Origin: Pilaira anomala
Taxonomy: Eukaryota > Mucoromycota > Mucoromycetes > Mucorales > Mucoraceae
DNA: 28,379 nucleotides
Assembly: GCA_025716855.1 (NCBI GenBank)
Contig: JAIXMQ010000147.1
Coordinates: 1 to 28,379 of the forward strand
Direction: 5' to 3'
How positions within the stretch are numbered: the first letter of the stretch is position 1; every line of letters starts with the position of its first letter. The notes below the pieces were generated by a model that saw only the letters and a list, made by a program, of their open reading frames with translations, ran no database searches and was not told the origin of the DNA. A program made the translations under genes and the position numbers. Positions 19,154 to 28,140 of this stretch are shown piece by piece.

Positions 19154-19315
19154 AGACCTCTATAAGCAATACAAAATCTAAAAGTATTATCAGTTTTTCG
19201 AATCAAAACTACAGGAAAACACCAATCACTATTGCTTTGAGCAATAACACCTTTTTCCAACATAGACTTAACCTCAACCTTGATTGCCTCATTTTCCATT
19301 GGAGATCTAAGATAA
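19154..19315 (-). pseudogene. Gypsy-2 RT fragment B
   Basis: Minus-strand codons YLRSPMENEAIKVEV, SMLEKGVIAQSNSDW, PVVLIRKTDN and RFCIAYRGL: the finger region of Ty3/gypsy RT, normally ending CIDYR.LN. The Asp of that motif reads Ala here. Coding is cut at 19154, where the X terminus begins; residues after RGLT in the long ORF (18997 onward) are X sequence, not RT. The right edge is the TAA duplication of element Z. Confidence 0.85.
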
Positions 19316-19489
19316 TAGAGAGTTGTGGGGACTTTTTTTATTCACGAAATCGGAGTAGTAAAACTGACGTTACATTTCGAAACTTCGAAATTACCAAAAT
19401 GGAAATGGTCAAAAGTTGCAGTACGATACTCATACCTAATATCTCTTTTCTCTTTTCATACCATCAAATACTACCTCCTCTTAATAAAA

Positions 19490-19860
19490 ATGTCTACCCA
19501 TAACCTTTTAACTATTGCCGAGATCTTGACAGAGAGATTAATTAACCTCATTGAAAAAGAATCAGAAAATGAAGACGATTATTCACTCGATTAGGTCGCA
19601 ATCACAGAACCTATGCCTTGCACAATCATTGCCAGAGGTTAGACTTTGTCTCCTTGGACGACGATTTGTGTAAGTACTTGTTTCGTTTTACGTAGGTAGA
19701 GATAAAGAGAATAGCCTGAAAAAATCTCTTTTAGAAGCAACTCGTCTCAAAGTTTTACAATGAATCGAGACTATGCTTTAGCTATTATGCTTAGACGTTT
19801 AGCATATCCATCAAGACTGACTGATTTAGAATTGATTTTAACATAGCATATGCAACAATT
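19490..19860 (+). pseudogene. Harbinger-type transposase N-terminal relic
   Basis: ATG at 19490 opens 34 codons (STHNLLTIAEILTERLINL, then an acidic stretch) to a TAG at 19592. A one-base shift continues as GRNHRTYALHNHCQRLDF, SLDDDLCKYLFRF to 19691. A 43-nt GT-AG intron (19692-19734) then joins to SNSSQSFTMNRDYALAIMLRRLAYPSRLTDLELIL. The FRF ... ALAIMLRRLAYPSRLTDLE pattern resembles the N-terminal region of fungal Harbinger-derived DDE nucleases (LCILLRRLAYP.R..DL). The catalytic core is absent or destroyed. The family call comes from remembered pattern, not a search. Confidence 0.5.
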
Positions 19861-20092
19861 GGGAGGATTTTTAACTAGATGATAGAGCTATTGTATAGCA
19901 GATTTGAACAAGGACTTAGGCTCAATAGAACTTTGTTGGTGTTGTTGCTGTTGTTGACAGATAAGAAGTCTGCGTTGAGGAAGTCGTAAGTATTGTTAGA
20001 CCTTTGAAATATTGTTATGTATACAGAAGAAGAAATAAATAAACCATAATGCTTTTTTAAAGCTCTTAAAACCATGACAATGACATGATGTA

Positions 20093-20126
20093 CAGAGGCC
20101 GAGGAAAATAAATGAGAAACATTTTT
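20093..20126 (+). repeat. Tc1 left terminal inverted repeat
   Basis: 34 bp starting CAGAGGCCGAGG and ending in a T run. It is identical to the reverse complement of 21392-21425. Confidence 0.95.
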
Positions 20127-20215
20127 AAAAACCCGAAAAAAATATTATATAAGGATCATATACTTTTATATCTTATGTCACTTTCCATATAATAAAATTA
20201 CATTATATTATAACT

Positions 20216-21223
20216 ATGACTCATTTAACAGCTAGCCATAAATCCTATATTAATAGATTGCGCGAGGGAGGAATGAAGCCCAAGGATATTGCAGTTAAAG
20301 CGGAGGTTCCCCTCAAAACAGTATACCGAGTACTCAAGGCTGGATATACAAAAGATCCAGTAGCTACCAAGGAAACAAGAGGACGTCCTCCAAAGTTTTC
20401 AGTAAGAGATAAGAGGTCTGTGGTAAGCTATGCAACGAAAAACAGAAGAGCAACTCTTCGTGAAATTAGTAATGGATGTAACATCAATGCTCACCCTTGT
20501 ACTATTCGCAAGATACTGAAGGAGGAGAAGTTTAACAACAGAGTGGCGCGTATGAAGCCTTTCTTGATGCCCAGACATGTAGTGAATAGGATGATTTTTG
20601 CTAAAGACCATATTAAATGGAATCTTGAAGAATGGAAACGAGTAATTTGGACTGATGAGTCGACCTTTGAGTTGGGCGGTACAAGCCGCCAACTTCGTGT
20701 ATGGCGTAGAGCGAATGAAGAGTTTGAACCTGAGTGCACAGGCTCAACATTTAAAAGTGGGAGAACGTCAGTAATGGTATGGGGTGCGATAGCCTATGGT
20801 AAGAAGTCCCCGTTGGTAGTTTTGGACAAGGCAAAGCGGACAGCCACTGATTTTGTTGACCAAGTATATGATGGTCCTTTACTCGGGTTTTTGGGTGAAT
20901 TTATGGATCCTCTTCTTATGGAGGATGGTGCTCCAATTCACAAGGCCAAGAAATCGCAGAATTGGAGAGAAGACCATAAGTTGCAGAAAATAATATGGCC
21001 TGCCCAATCACCCGACATGAATCCTATTGAGAATCTTTGGGCGATTATGAAGAATGAAGTACAGAAACTTCATAAGCCATCTGATACGGCCATTAATCTG
21101 ACAAAAAATATTAAGAAATCATGGGAGAACATCCCTATGGAGACTATTAACCGTTTGGTTGATACAATGCCTGCACGAGTTGTTACTTTAAAAAAAAATA
21201 AAGGAAAAAGCACCCGTTATTAA
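20216..21223 (+). CDS. Tc1-family DD34E transposase, intact (335 aa)
   Basis: Cut-and-paste transposase that binds the TIRs and inserts at TA. The N-terminus has two helix-turn-helix units (about 8-45, with MKPKDIAVKAEVPLKTVYRVL, and about 65-105), linked by RGRPPKF, an AT-hook-like GRPP motif. The catalytic triad is complete: D147 (IWTDES), D237 (LLMEDGAP) and E272 (NPIENLW), with 34 residues between the last two. VMVWGAIAYG and SPDMNP are typical Tc1 signatures. Length is usual for the family. The ATG at 20216 is the first in frame, about 90 bp inside the left TIR. No frameshift or stop is visible and it has no intron, so it is probably functional. Confidence 0.95.
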   Translation: MTHLTASHKSYINRLREGGMKPKDIAVKAEVPLKTVYRVLKAGYTKDPVATKETRGRPPKFSVRDKRSVVSYATKNRRATLREISNGCNINAHPCTIRKILKEEKFNNRVARMKPFLMPRHVVNRMIFAKDHIKWNLEEWKRVIWTDESTFELGGTSRQLRVWRRANEEFEPECTGSTFKSGRTSVMVWGAIAYGKKSPLVVLDKAKRTATDFVDQVYDGPLLGFLGEFMDPLLMEDGAPIHKAKKSQNWREDHKLQKIIWPAQSPDMNPIENLWAIMKNEVQKLHKPSDTAINLTKNIKKSWENIPMETINRLVDTMPARVVTLKKNKGKSTRY

Positions 21224-21391
21224 TCCTTCAATTAAATTTTATTCAATTTCAAATTTTTCTTTTTTTTTTTTACATCAATTGAAAGCTATAAAGCATATCT
21301 TTATTTTTATTGACTTGGAGGTATAGTTGTTGCATTGTTTTCTAAGGCAATGAATTATAAACACAGAAACTGCCTTTTTTTTTCTTTAAAA

Positions 21392-21425
21392 AAAAATGTT
21401 TCTCATTTATTTTCCTCGGCCTCTG
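21392..21425 (-). repeat. Tc1 right terminal inverted repeat
   Basis: Exact inverse of 20093-20126, followed by TA. Confidence 0.95.
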
Positions 21426-21619
21426 TACATAGCACTAAAATCGAAAAATATGACAAATAGTTGTATGTGATTGGATAAAATATTTCGTGAATAACGAGCT
21501 TTTATTCACAGAATTTTCGAGGATAACTCGACATTATTCACGAAATGTTGTGTAACATGTGACCACGATTTCCTTTTTTAATAAATTTCGTGAGTAAATA
21601 ACCAGCTCCCACAACTCTC

Positions 21620-21663
21620 TAATCTCTAACAACTACAGGAATGGCATTACCGGTGTCAATACT
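21620..21663 (-). pseudogene. Gypsy-2 RT fragment A, between elements Z and Y
   Basis: Only about 14 codons on the minus strand: SIDTGNAIPVVVRDY, the segment just before the RT fingers. It continues the protease-side sequence TAPYEHS across element Y and continues into YLRSPMEN across element Z. It is too short to recognise alone; the joins on both sides identify it. Confidence 0.8.
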
Positions 21664-21861
21664 CACCTAGGCTTAAATCTCACGCCAGTCTGCCAGAATT
21701 ATAATGTGGTGACGCCAAAAGCCAAGTTATTGCATTAAGGCTTGTAAATGCCAACTTTAAGGCTTTGTGGCGTAGTGATGCCAGATAAAAAAAAAGAGGC
21801 TTATAGGGTTTTTTTCTTCCTAATTTATTTGGCAAGATGGCTTTGATATGCCATGTTTATT

Positions 21862-22015
21862 AGGCATGGTGGCAGGAGAAAGTTAAATATTAGTCGTGGT
21901 GGCAGGAGAAAGTTAAATATTAGTCGTGGTGGCAGGAGAAAGCCAAAACATTAAGCATCATGGTGGCAGGAGAATGCCAAAATATTAGGCGTGGTGGCAG
22001 AGGAATATTAAATAT
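21862..22015. repeat. 30-bp subterminal tandem repeat of element Y
   Basis: Five units containing GTGGTGGCAGGAGAA; the GGCAGGAGAA word starts at 21871, 21901 and 21931 (exact 30-bp period), then about 21965 and 21996. Probably an array of transposase-binding sites, by analogy with CACTA subterminal regions. Confidence 0.85.
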
Positions 22016-22706
22016 TATAATTTAGGTTGGTTTTATTTATGATGGAATTTGTTTAATATGCTTAATCATTATAATAGATTCGTAAAAAAAAAAAAAAAAA
22101 AGGAATAATAAATATTGTTAAAAAAAATACTTTGTTTATTAAAAGAATGGATTGTATAAAAAAAATTTTAAGTATATAATAAAAGAATATAGCTATAAAT
22201 GTATTATATATAAACAGTTTATTTCAGTATTGTATTTGATAACTAAAAACGATATATACAATTTACAATGGTTAGACAGATTACGTCTAAATATATCTAT
22301 ACATAATAAAAACCACTTTAATATATACATAAAAAAAAGTTTTAAAACGAATCCATAGATAACTAAACCTAAAACTATGTACAGAAAAAAGAGACATTTA
22401 GTTATATGTAAAACAGTTCAAATATATAAAAAAGTAATTACTTCCTTATGCCAGATACAAAAAAAAAAAAAAAAAAAAAAATAGCGAGTAACTAAAAAAA
22501 AACATGAAACAAAATAAGTTTTTTTAAAAAACATAAATAACATGAATTACACACCTCAGTTTGGATATCTCGAACCACATGAGTATTCTAATAAAGTTCT
22601 CTTACATAATAAATAAATAAAAGCAAGAAGCTGTTTAAAAAAATGTAAAAGTAAAAACTAATGTGGTGATGGCATTAACATGTGTCAAAAAAAAAATATA
22701 AAACGA

Positions 22707-22760
22707 ACGAAAAGGAAAAGGAAAAGGAAAGGGAAAAAGAAAAAGAAAAAGAAAGAGGAA
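22707..22760. repeat. (GGAAAA)n-type purine microsatellite
   Basis: GGAAAA/GAAAAA hexamers in tandem inside element Y. No coding meaning is seen. Confidence 0.7.
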
Positions 22761-23280
22761 AGATGAAAAGTATTTATATACTTAAAAAAAAAGAGACGAA
22801 ACAAGAAAAATCTTAAAAAAAATATAAAAGTTCATACCAATCTACCCCTACCCCACCTTAATTAATATATATAACCAGCCACAAGCAAACATCTTGTTGT
22901 ATTTCAAATAAAATTAATGTATGTTAAAGTAATTTAATAATGGTGTGTGTCTTTTATTTTAAATATATTTTTTATAAAAAAATAAACAGAAGTTAATAGC
23001 TTTATGTTTAATAAAAATGAAATATTAGATATCTTGATGACTAAAAAAAAAAAAAAAAAAAAGTTATTTAGGGCCTAAAGTTGGCGTGAAGGGTATTCTC
23101 ATGCCCAAGTTTGGCTTAAGGGTTTTTAATGCCAAAATCTGGGCGTGATGGCAAACTTTTTAATGCAAGAAAAAAAAAGACATATTGGCTTTTTAATGCC
23201 TAAATCGGTGGCATTTGGCAAGGCCTTGCCTATTTTTAGTTGTACAGGCATTTTGGCCTAACCCATTCGCCTAGGTGACT

Positions 23281-23925
23281 ATGTTCATACGGTGCTGTGG
23301 TAATTGTTTGCTTTGAACTTTCTTCTGTCAGACTCGGATACTTCTTCAACAGTCCATCCACCACCAACTCAGCATTATTGTTAAATTCATAATATCCCTT
23401 ACTTACGGAACGAGGTTTGGAATGTAATACAATATTATCTTCCTCCATCCAATCCATGCCTAAAATTATTTCTTCGTTTTGCTTGGGTACCACCAACAAG
23501 TGTACTTGACTGGTATCTGCGCCATCATTGAACCTAAAATTCATAATAGCCTTCTTGTTAGCGACTTGAGTACTCTTGTTACCATATCTAATGATCTTTG
23601 GCTTGCACACAAATTGGGATAATTGCAATCTCTCAGCGGTAGCAACAGATATAGTATTAGTAGTTGATCCAGTATCCACCAAAGCTTCTTGTTCCTGATC
23701 ACCACATGTCAACAATATCTTGAACCGGTTACCACCTAGCAACTTCATATCATTGTTTTCCACCAAGTCTTGATTATTACTGAAGAAATGACCAAAGATA
23801 TCCATTTCATTCTCTTCATCATCCTCTCCATAATCACTATAGTCTTGATCATTAGCATTTCCACCAGTTGAAGTTTCTACCACCTGTGAATTTTGTTGAT
23901 AATTTTGTGGTTGTGGTGATCTAGC
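23281..23925 (-). pseudogene. Gypsy-2 protease and start of pol linker
   Basis: Minus-strand frame. An acidic spacer (GNANDQDYSDYGEDDEENEMD) leads to the aspartic protease with catalytic EALVDTGSTTNTIS, the YGNKST.VA flap-side segment and the closing IILGMDWMEEDNIV, then AELVVDGLLKKYPSLTEESSKQ and TTAPYEHS, where element Y interrupts. The protease catalytic DTG is intact. The upstream residues of the long ORF that reaches 24045 are translated LTR, not protein. Before the LTR pair arrived the frame was continuous with gag, as in gypsy-1. Confidence 0.88.
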
Positions 23926-24315
23926 ATAGTAAATAAAGCAGTAATGTGTTACATCCAGACACTGAGATTTAAATATCAAATAAAATAGGAAGTGCATGAA
24001 ATCATAATAGTAACAATAAAAAGATAAAGAGGTGGTTTCCCACACTAAACATTAAAATCATAAAGATAGTGAATTCTCACACTAAAGTAGTGAGAAACAT
24101 ATAAATCTTACTAATAACATGCTGATATCTTTCTATTATAATATCACATCAATAACTCGTTAGTCTGTAAAATAAAGAATATAAATACCCTCTCAAATAA
24201 TAGAATAGATAAAATCCTCCTACTCTTTTTACTATAATAAACATATTGTAAACAGTCTCAAACTACTCTATTAGTTTTTATCTCTTTTATTACACATCTA
24301 TTCTATATCACAACA
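23926..24315 (-). repeat. Solo-type LTR, family B copy 1
   Basis: Plus-strand ends TGTGGTTGTGGTGATC and ..TATATCACAACA. On the minus strand it would begin TGTTGTGATATAG and end in CACCACA. It is diverged from the adjacent copy 2 by many substitutions and small indels. The left flank AATTT (23921-23925) matches the right flank of copy 2. Confidence 0.85.
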
Positions 24316-24689
24316 GTGGTGATCTAGCATAGTAAATAAAGCAGTAAGGTTACATCCAGATACTGGGATTAAATATCTAATAAAATAGGAAGTTTATTAT
24401 TGAATCATAAAAACATATAAAAGATAAAGATGTTGACTCACACACTAAATTAGTATGAAATATAGAAACAGATAACATACTAGTATAAACTCTATTATGA
24501 TATCATATATATAACTCAGTAGTCTGTAAAATAAAGAAATATAAATACCCTCTCAGATTAGAATAGATACAATCCCTCTCACACTTTGATTCTACACTTT
24601 TTACATTTAATAAACACTTGTAAACAGTCTCAAACTACTTATCTAGTTTTTATATCTTTTATTTCTATTATATATTCTATATCACAACA
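24316..24689 (-). repeat. Solo-type LTR, family B copy 2, tandem with copy 1
   Basis: Abuts copy 1 head to tail with no internal region (junction CACAACA-GTGGTGATC, one T short of a clean LTR start). It is followed by AATTT (24690-24694), the partner of the target duplication at 23921-23925. It is nearly identical over its first 170 bp to the truncated copy at 27185-27360. Confidence 0.85.
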
Positions 24690-26166
24690 AATTTCCTTGT
24701 AATTTAACCTTACAATCCTTTCTTAAATGCCCTTGTTTTTTGCATCGGAAGCACGTCCTTTTTTTATTTCCACTACCCTTTGTCTTACTCTTACACCCAT
24801 TATCCCTTTTGAATCCTTTTTTTCTGTCCATTTGATAATTTGAGCTTTCACCGCCTTGAGAATAAACTGTAGTAAGCGACTTGGTAGTTGTATCCATTTG
24901 CATAGCCAGTAAGTCAGTTTCAACTTCAATAAAAATATTAACAGCAGAATTATAGGTCGTTGAACCTCTATAAATAATGGCTCTAGTCATTTCTGGATTC
25001 ACCACAGCCTTCAAATACGAAATCAACATACGTTCAGAGAAGATTTCTGCCTTACGAGCAACTTCACGTAAAACTTGTCCGAATTGCTCCATACGCATCT
25101 TCACTTGTTTCAATTCTTTCAATTCCTTCAAACCTGATTCTACGGTAGATTTACCTCCACCAAAATAATCCAAGAAAGCCTTCTCCAAAGCTTGCCAATC
25201 CCGTTTTGTCACCGAGGGTAAATAAGTATACCATGAGAGTGCTTGTCCTTTAAACCGGATTTGCAAATCATCCAACCATTCTTTCTCAGAAAATCGAATA
25301 TGGTGACAAACGTTTTTATACTCTATCAACCAATCTCTTGCTTGCCTAGGGCTTCCTTGTGCAAAAGAAGGTACTTGAACACGCTTACGCCTTTCTCTGA
25401 TTTCTTGTTTAGAAAGTAATTCCTCACCGAGAAAAGCGGATTCTTGTTTCTTGTCAGAAGAAATCACCAATGAAGTGGATGTTCTTCCCGTGTCTTCATT
25501 CAGCTTTACCTTACGGAGTTCATTCTGAAAACTCAATACCAGTTGACGAAGCTCGGTAATAGTAGCTGATTCGTTTGTACTGACCACCTGGTACATCATC
25601 GACATTTGGATTAGTTATAAAATTTACCAAATCTTGATTTAGCCTTAAAGTTTGACAATCCATTATAGTTGGCCAGTTATGTCTGCGAATCCTTTGACGA
25701 AATTTTACAGGTTGACGTTCCATCAAAGCAGTAAGTTTTTCCTCGAGATAGTTACAACCCGACTCTACCGCTTATCAAACTGTGCTAACATGGACTCAAT
25801 TTTCAAACCTTCATTCTTTTGCTGTTGAATCAAAATCATCAAAGCTTGTCTACTTTCAGGATTTACCATATCCAAAGACTTCTCAACTTCAGTAATTCGA
25901 CCAAATAAAGCATAAGCCTCTTGCACCTTAGCCGGACGAGACACATGCACATAGTCTATCATAGCCTGTTGTTATTGTCTAAGTAGAAGATAATGTTCAT
26001 CCCGATCATCAGCTGTACGACCACTAGCTACCGAAGATATATCATTCAATGGGTTGAATGCTTCATCCTCCCCTTCATTAGCAAATGCAAAAGCAGCATC
26101 AGAACCAGAACGAGACATGTTCAGACGAGCAGGAGTAATTGCATCTTCACTAGAACCACTTGACAT
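24690..26166 (-). pseudogene. Gypsy-2 gag, frameshifted
   Basis: The ATG at 26166 (SSGSSEDAITPARLN) lies just downstream of the primer site. The N-terminal part is spread over three frames, with breaks near 25970, 25765 and 25600. The main open part (25605-24690) has a coiled-coil stretch, a retrotransposon gag domain (VPSFAQGSPRQARDWLIEY, RFKGQALSWYTYL, DYFGGGKSTV) and a CCHC knuckle (CFRCKKQGHLRKDC, about 24770-24710). The frame runs into the LTR pair after KLQGN. It would have continued into the protease. Confidence 0.85.
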
Positions 26167-26183
26167 AATAGCTTCTCCACCAA

Positions 26184-26615
26184 TGTAATATACCAAGTTG
26201 AGTTTAGAAAAGGATAGTTCTTATTGGACTAAGAACCAAAAGAATAAAGTTAAAGTTATTTAATAAAGAATAGATTAATGTTTTATTGTTAAAAGATGTT
26301 GGGATATTTATACTAATTGATATTCGCTAAAGGTAATATATATGGAAATAAAAGATATGTTGAAATAGAGAAAGTAATAATATGCTTGGCTCTCAAGTAC
26401 CAATGGTAAAAGATAATTATTAATAGAGAAGTGAACCAATAGCCGAGAGTATTTCTTTTCTAAGCTCTCAACCAATGAGAATGAGCTCAGCCCTTTACAG
26501 CGACTACAAGCACATGTGACTGCTAATAAAAATATATTCAAAGGCCGAAAAATTCGATATAGTGCCACAAAATCCTCGTTTTTTTTTGGGCACTAAATCG
26601 AGCGCCCACTGTACA
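26184..26615 (-). repeat. 5' LTR of gypsy-2 (432 bp)
   Basis: Minus-strand ends TGTACAGTGGGCG and ..GGTATATTACA, followed by the primer-like TTGGTGGAGAAGC. It holds a TATA box (AGTATAAATATCC, plus-strand about 26303-26315) and AATAAA further on. The outer edge is where the gypsy-3 coding stops making sense. No 3' partner is in the window, so the length rests on TG..CA ends and the primer site. Confidence 0.7.
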
Positions 26616-27184
26616 GAACGAGTTTTTTTCTAAAGCACTGTTTGCTTCAATATAAGGTTTAATTGCCAAATTGAAAGCTTGCTGTTCCTTCTCCGTACCG
26701 AATAGTGTTACATTAGGTATATAAGCTTGATCATCGATTGAATCATCAATAGATTTTGTAGAATCTTTGTATTTATGAGCTACATTGATTAATCTGATTG
26801 ATAATTTATGCATGAGATCAACACCCACCAAAATGGTATGTGAGGTGGTTATGAGGTTATTATCGATAACATCAAACTTGTACCTAGCAGTTTTATCAAC
26901 TCCATCATAATCAAATGCTAATTTATTTACAGTTTGTTCTCTTGGTATACGAGAATTATCTGCTAAGATAAGTGAACCACCGATTTTATGAAAAGCGATA
27001 TTATTGTCTAAGGCAAACAGTTTACTAATAATAGTAACTTGTGCTTCAGTGCCTAGAGTACGAACAGTTTTAATTGAATTAATAATAATGGGAGTAATCG
27101 GTAAAAAGACTACATTGTCAAAGTCTTTAAATAGATTATTTGTTTCCCATACATTATTACTTTTAACTGAAAACATGGAACGAT
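26616..27184 (-). pseudogene. Gypsy-3 pol relic with protease-like domain, catalytic motif altered
   Basis: An open minus-strand frame (NRSMFSVKSNN onward) between the family-B LTR and the gypsy-2 LTR. The fold pattern is retropepsin-like: a hydrophobic strand ending in TLGTEAQVTIIS, then GSLILADNSRIP, and a closing HTILVGVDLMHKLSI, equivalent to ILG.D.M in other elements. The usual DTGA is GTEA, so the catalytic Asp is lost. It then runs to the pre-RT segment NSFC (compare N.FC..P in Ty3-like pol), where gypsy-2 is inserted. Apart from these changes there is no stop. It is most likely an old gypsy fragment of another lineage than gypsy-1 and -2. Confidence 0.6.
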
Positions 27185-27360
27185 TGTGGTGATCTAGCAT
27201 AGTAAATAAAGCAGTAAGGCTACATCCAGATACTGGGATTAAATATCTAATAAAATAGGAAGTTTATTATTGAATCATAAAACCATATAAAAGATAAAGA
27301 TGTTGATTCACACACTAAATTAGTAAGAAATATAGAAAAAGATAACATACTAGTATAAAC
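27185..27360 (-). repeat. Truncated LTR, family B copy 3
   Basis: TGTGGTGATCTAGC onward, almost identical to the first 170 bp of copy 2, until ..AGTATAAAC, where the X terminus CACTATGG begins. It is inserted in the gypsy-3 frame. Confidence 0.85.
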
Positions 27361-28140
27361 CACTATGGCCAGAGACACAGTAATTGATACTGCTGTTAGA
27401 CATTTATTTTCGAAGCACAGATATTTAATTTCCCATCGCAGAAATTTAATTACTGAATCATTTTTCAACCCACGCTCTATGCATTTATTAAATAAACAGG
27501 TGATACTGATACGCTAGAGGTACCAGTTTCTATTACATCTTATAAAAAACTTAAAAGATGAGGTTCTTTTTTCATTTATTCACATTCAGAACAAGCTAAA
27601 AAAAAAAAAAAAAAAAAAAAAAGGTGGAAGGAGGTTAAAGGAAAGACAAAAAAAAAACCCCCCGGTTTCTGAAACTAAACGCTTTACAGCTACATTTATA
27701 CAAGCTTTTTATATTTGAACCTATATATTTTAATACTAAAACAATTAGAGTTTCTTTATCTAGTTTTATTTCAGAAACATATTGATTTGATGCCAAAAAA
27801 AAAATCTCATTGATTTACTTACGTCACGTGCTCCCCAGCAAATTATTTAACCCTTAAAAATTGAGAGCCCCGCTTTTCAAGGCTTTTTGTTTATACACAA
27901 TTCCGAACGTAATGAGATGGGTTAGACGAATCTGGTACATTCCTTTTTTTTTTGCCAATCTAGACTGACATGTTTTTAACTTATGGCTTTATTTACTAGA
28001 ACAGACCGTGGAATAAGCTCATTTACTTTAGAATGCTTTTTCTTTTATGTTCGATTTCTTATATAATAGACCAAAACTCTAGACACGCCTACAGCTCAAA
28101 CACGTAATGTGCCTATAATACTATGGTACATAAAGTAACT
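27361..28140 (+). mobile_element. Second X copy (right-end segment), right arm of inverted repeat
   Basis: Begins CACTATGGCCAGAGAC and matches 18349-19153 in inverted orientation for about 780 bp, including the CACGTGACGTAA region (27821 area) and the homopolymers. The match ends abruptly at 28140, where a TGTGGTGAATCC sequence starts. It truncates LTR copy 3. The other end of this X copy is not in the window. Confidence 0.85.

Larger units (their letters stand above)
20093..21425 (+). mobile_element. Complete Tc1-family transposon (1333 bp)
   Basis: Perfect 34-bp terminal inverted repeats (20093-20126 and 21392-21425, beginning CAGAGGCCGAGG) flanked by TA at 20091-20092 and 21426-21427. A single intact transposase gene fills the centre. 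It lies within element Z, so it is younger than Z and gypsy-2. Identical TIRs and an unbroken ORF suggest recent mobility. Confidence 0.95.
19316..21619 (+). mobile_element. Element Z: degenerate Harbinger-like transposon hosting a Tc1
   Basis: The ends are imperfect inverted repeats: GAGAGTTGTGGG at both, then a variable stretch, then TTCACGAAAT or CTCACGAAAT. Flanks are TAA on both sides (19313-19315 and 21620-21622), the TWA duplication of PIF/Harbinger elements. A 2-bp TA reading is also possible and makes the ends symmetrical. With TAA the interrupted gypsy-2 RT rejoins in frame and at normal length. The motif TTTCGTGAATAA or its complement recurs at about 19337, 21482, 21534 and 21586. 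Without the Tc1 it is about 970 bp. Confidence 0.75.
21664..23277. mobile_element. Element Y: 1.6-kb CACTA-like non-autonomous transposon
   Basis: The ends are CACCTAGGC (21664-21672) and GCCTAGGTG (23269-23277), perfect 9-bp inverted repeats, flanked by ACT on both sides (21661-21663, 23278-23280). A 3-bp duplication with CAC... ends fits the CACTA/EnSpm type. Removing Y and one ACT rejoins the gypsy-2 pol frame. Both ends carry many ATGCC/GGCAT words, a 30-bp array lies on the left, and the middle is AT-rich with no credible ORF. There is no transposase, so it must be mobilised in trans. Confidence 0.85.
19154..26615 (-). mobile_element. Gypsy-2: Ty3/gypsy retrotransposon split by nested insertions
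   Basis: Read right to left: 5' LTR (26615-26184), primer site, gag (about 26166-24690), LTR-pair insertion, protease (23925-23281), element Y, RT start (21663-21620), element Z with Tc1, more RT (19315-19154), then the X terminus. The pieces belong together because the reading frame resumes exactly when each insertion and one copy of its target duplication are removed. RNase H, integrase and the 3' LTR are absent from the window. It is inserted in the pol of gypsy-3. Confidence 0.85.

Noticed and set aside
21862..22015. CRISPR-like regular 30-bp repeats
   Set aside because: Units abut without unique spacers and lie at a transposon end in a eukaryotic context.
22152..22358. 68-aa Lys/Tyr/Ile-rich ORF in element Y
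   Set aside because: Low-complexity AT-rich translation with no conserved feature.
23926..24045. N-terminal hydrophobic leader of the gypsy-2 protease ORF, signal-peptide-like
   Set aside because: These codons are translated LTR; true coding begins at the AATTT junction.
26538..26615. TA followed by CAGTGGGCGCTCG as a DNA-transposon terminus
   Set aside because: No matching inverted end exists on the other side; the same bases fit better as the start (TGTACAG) of the gypsy-2 LTR.
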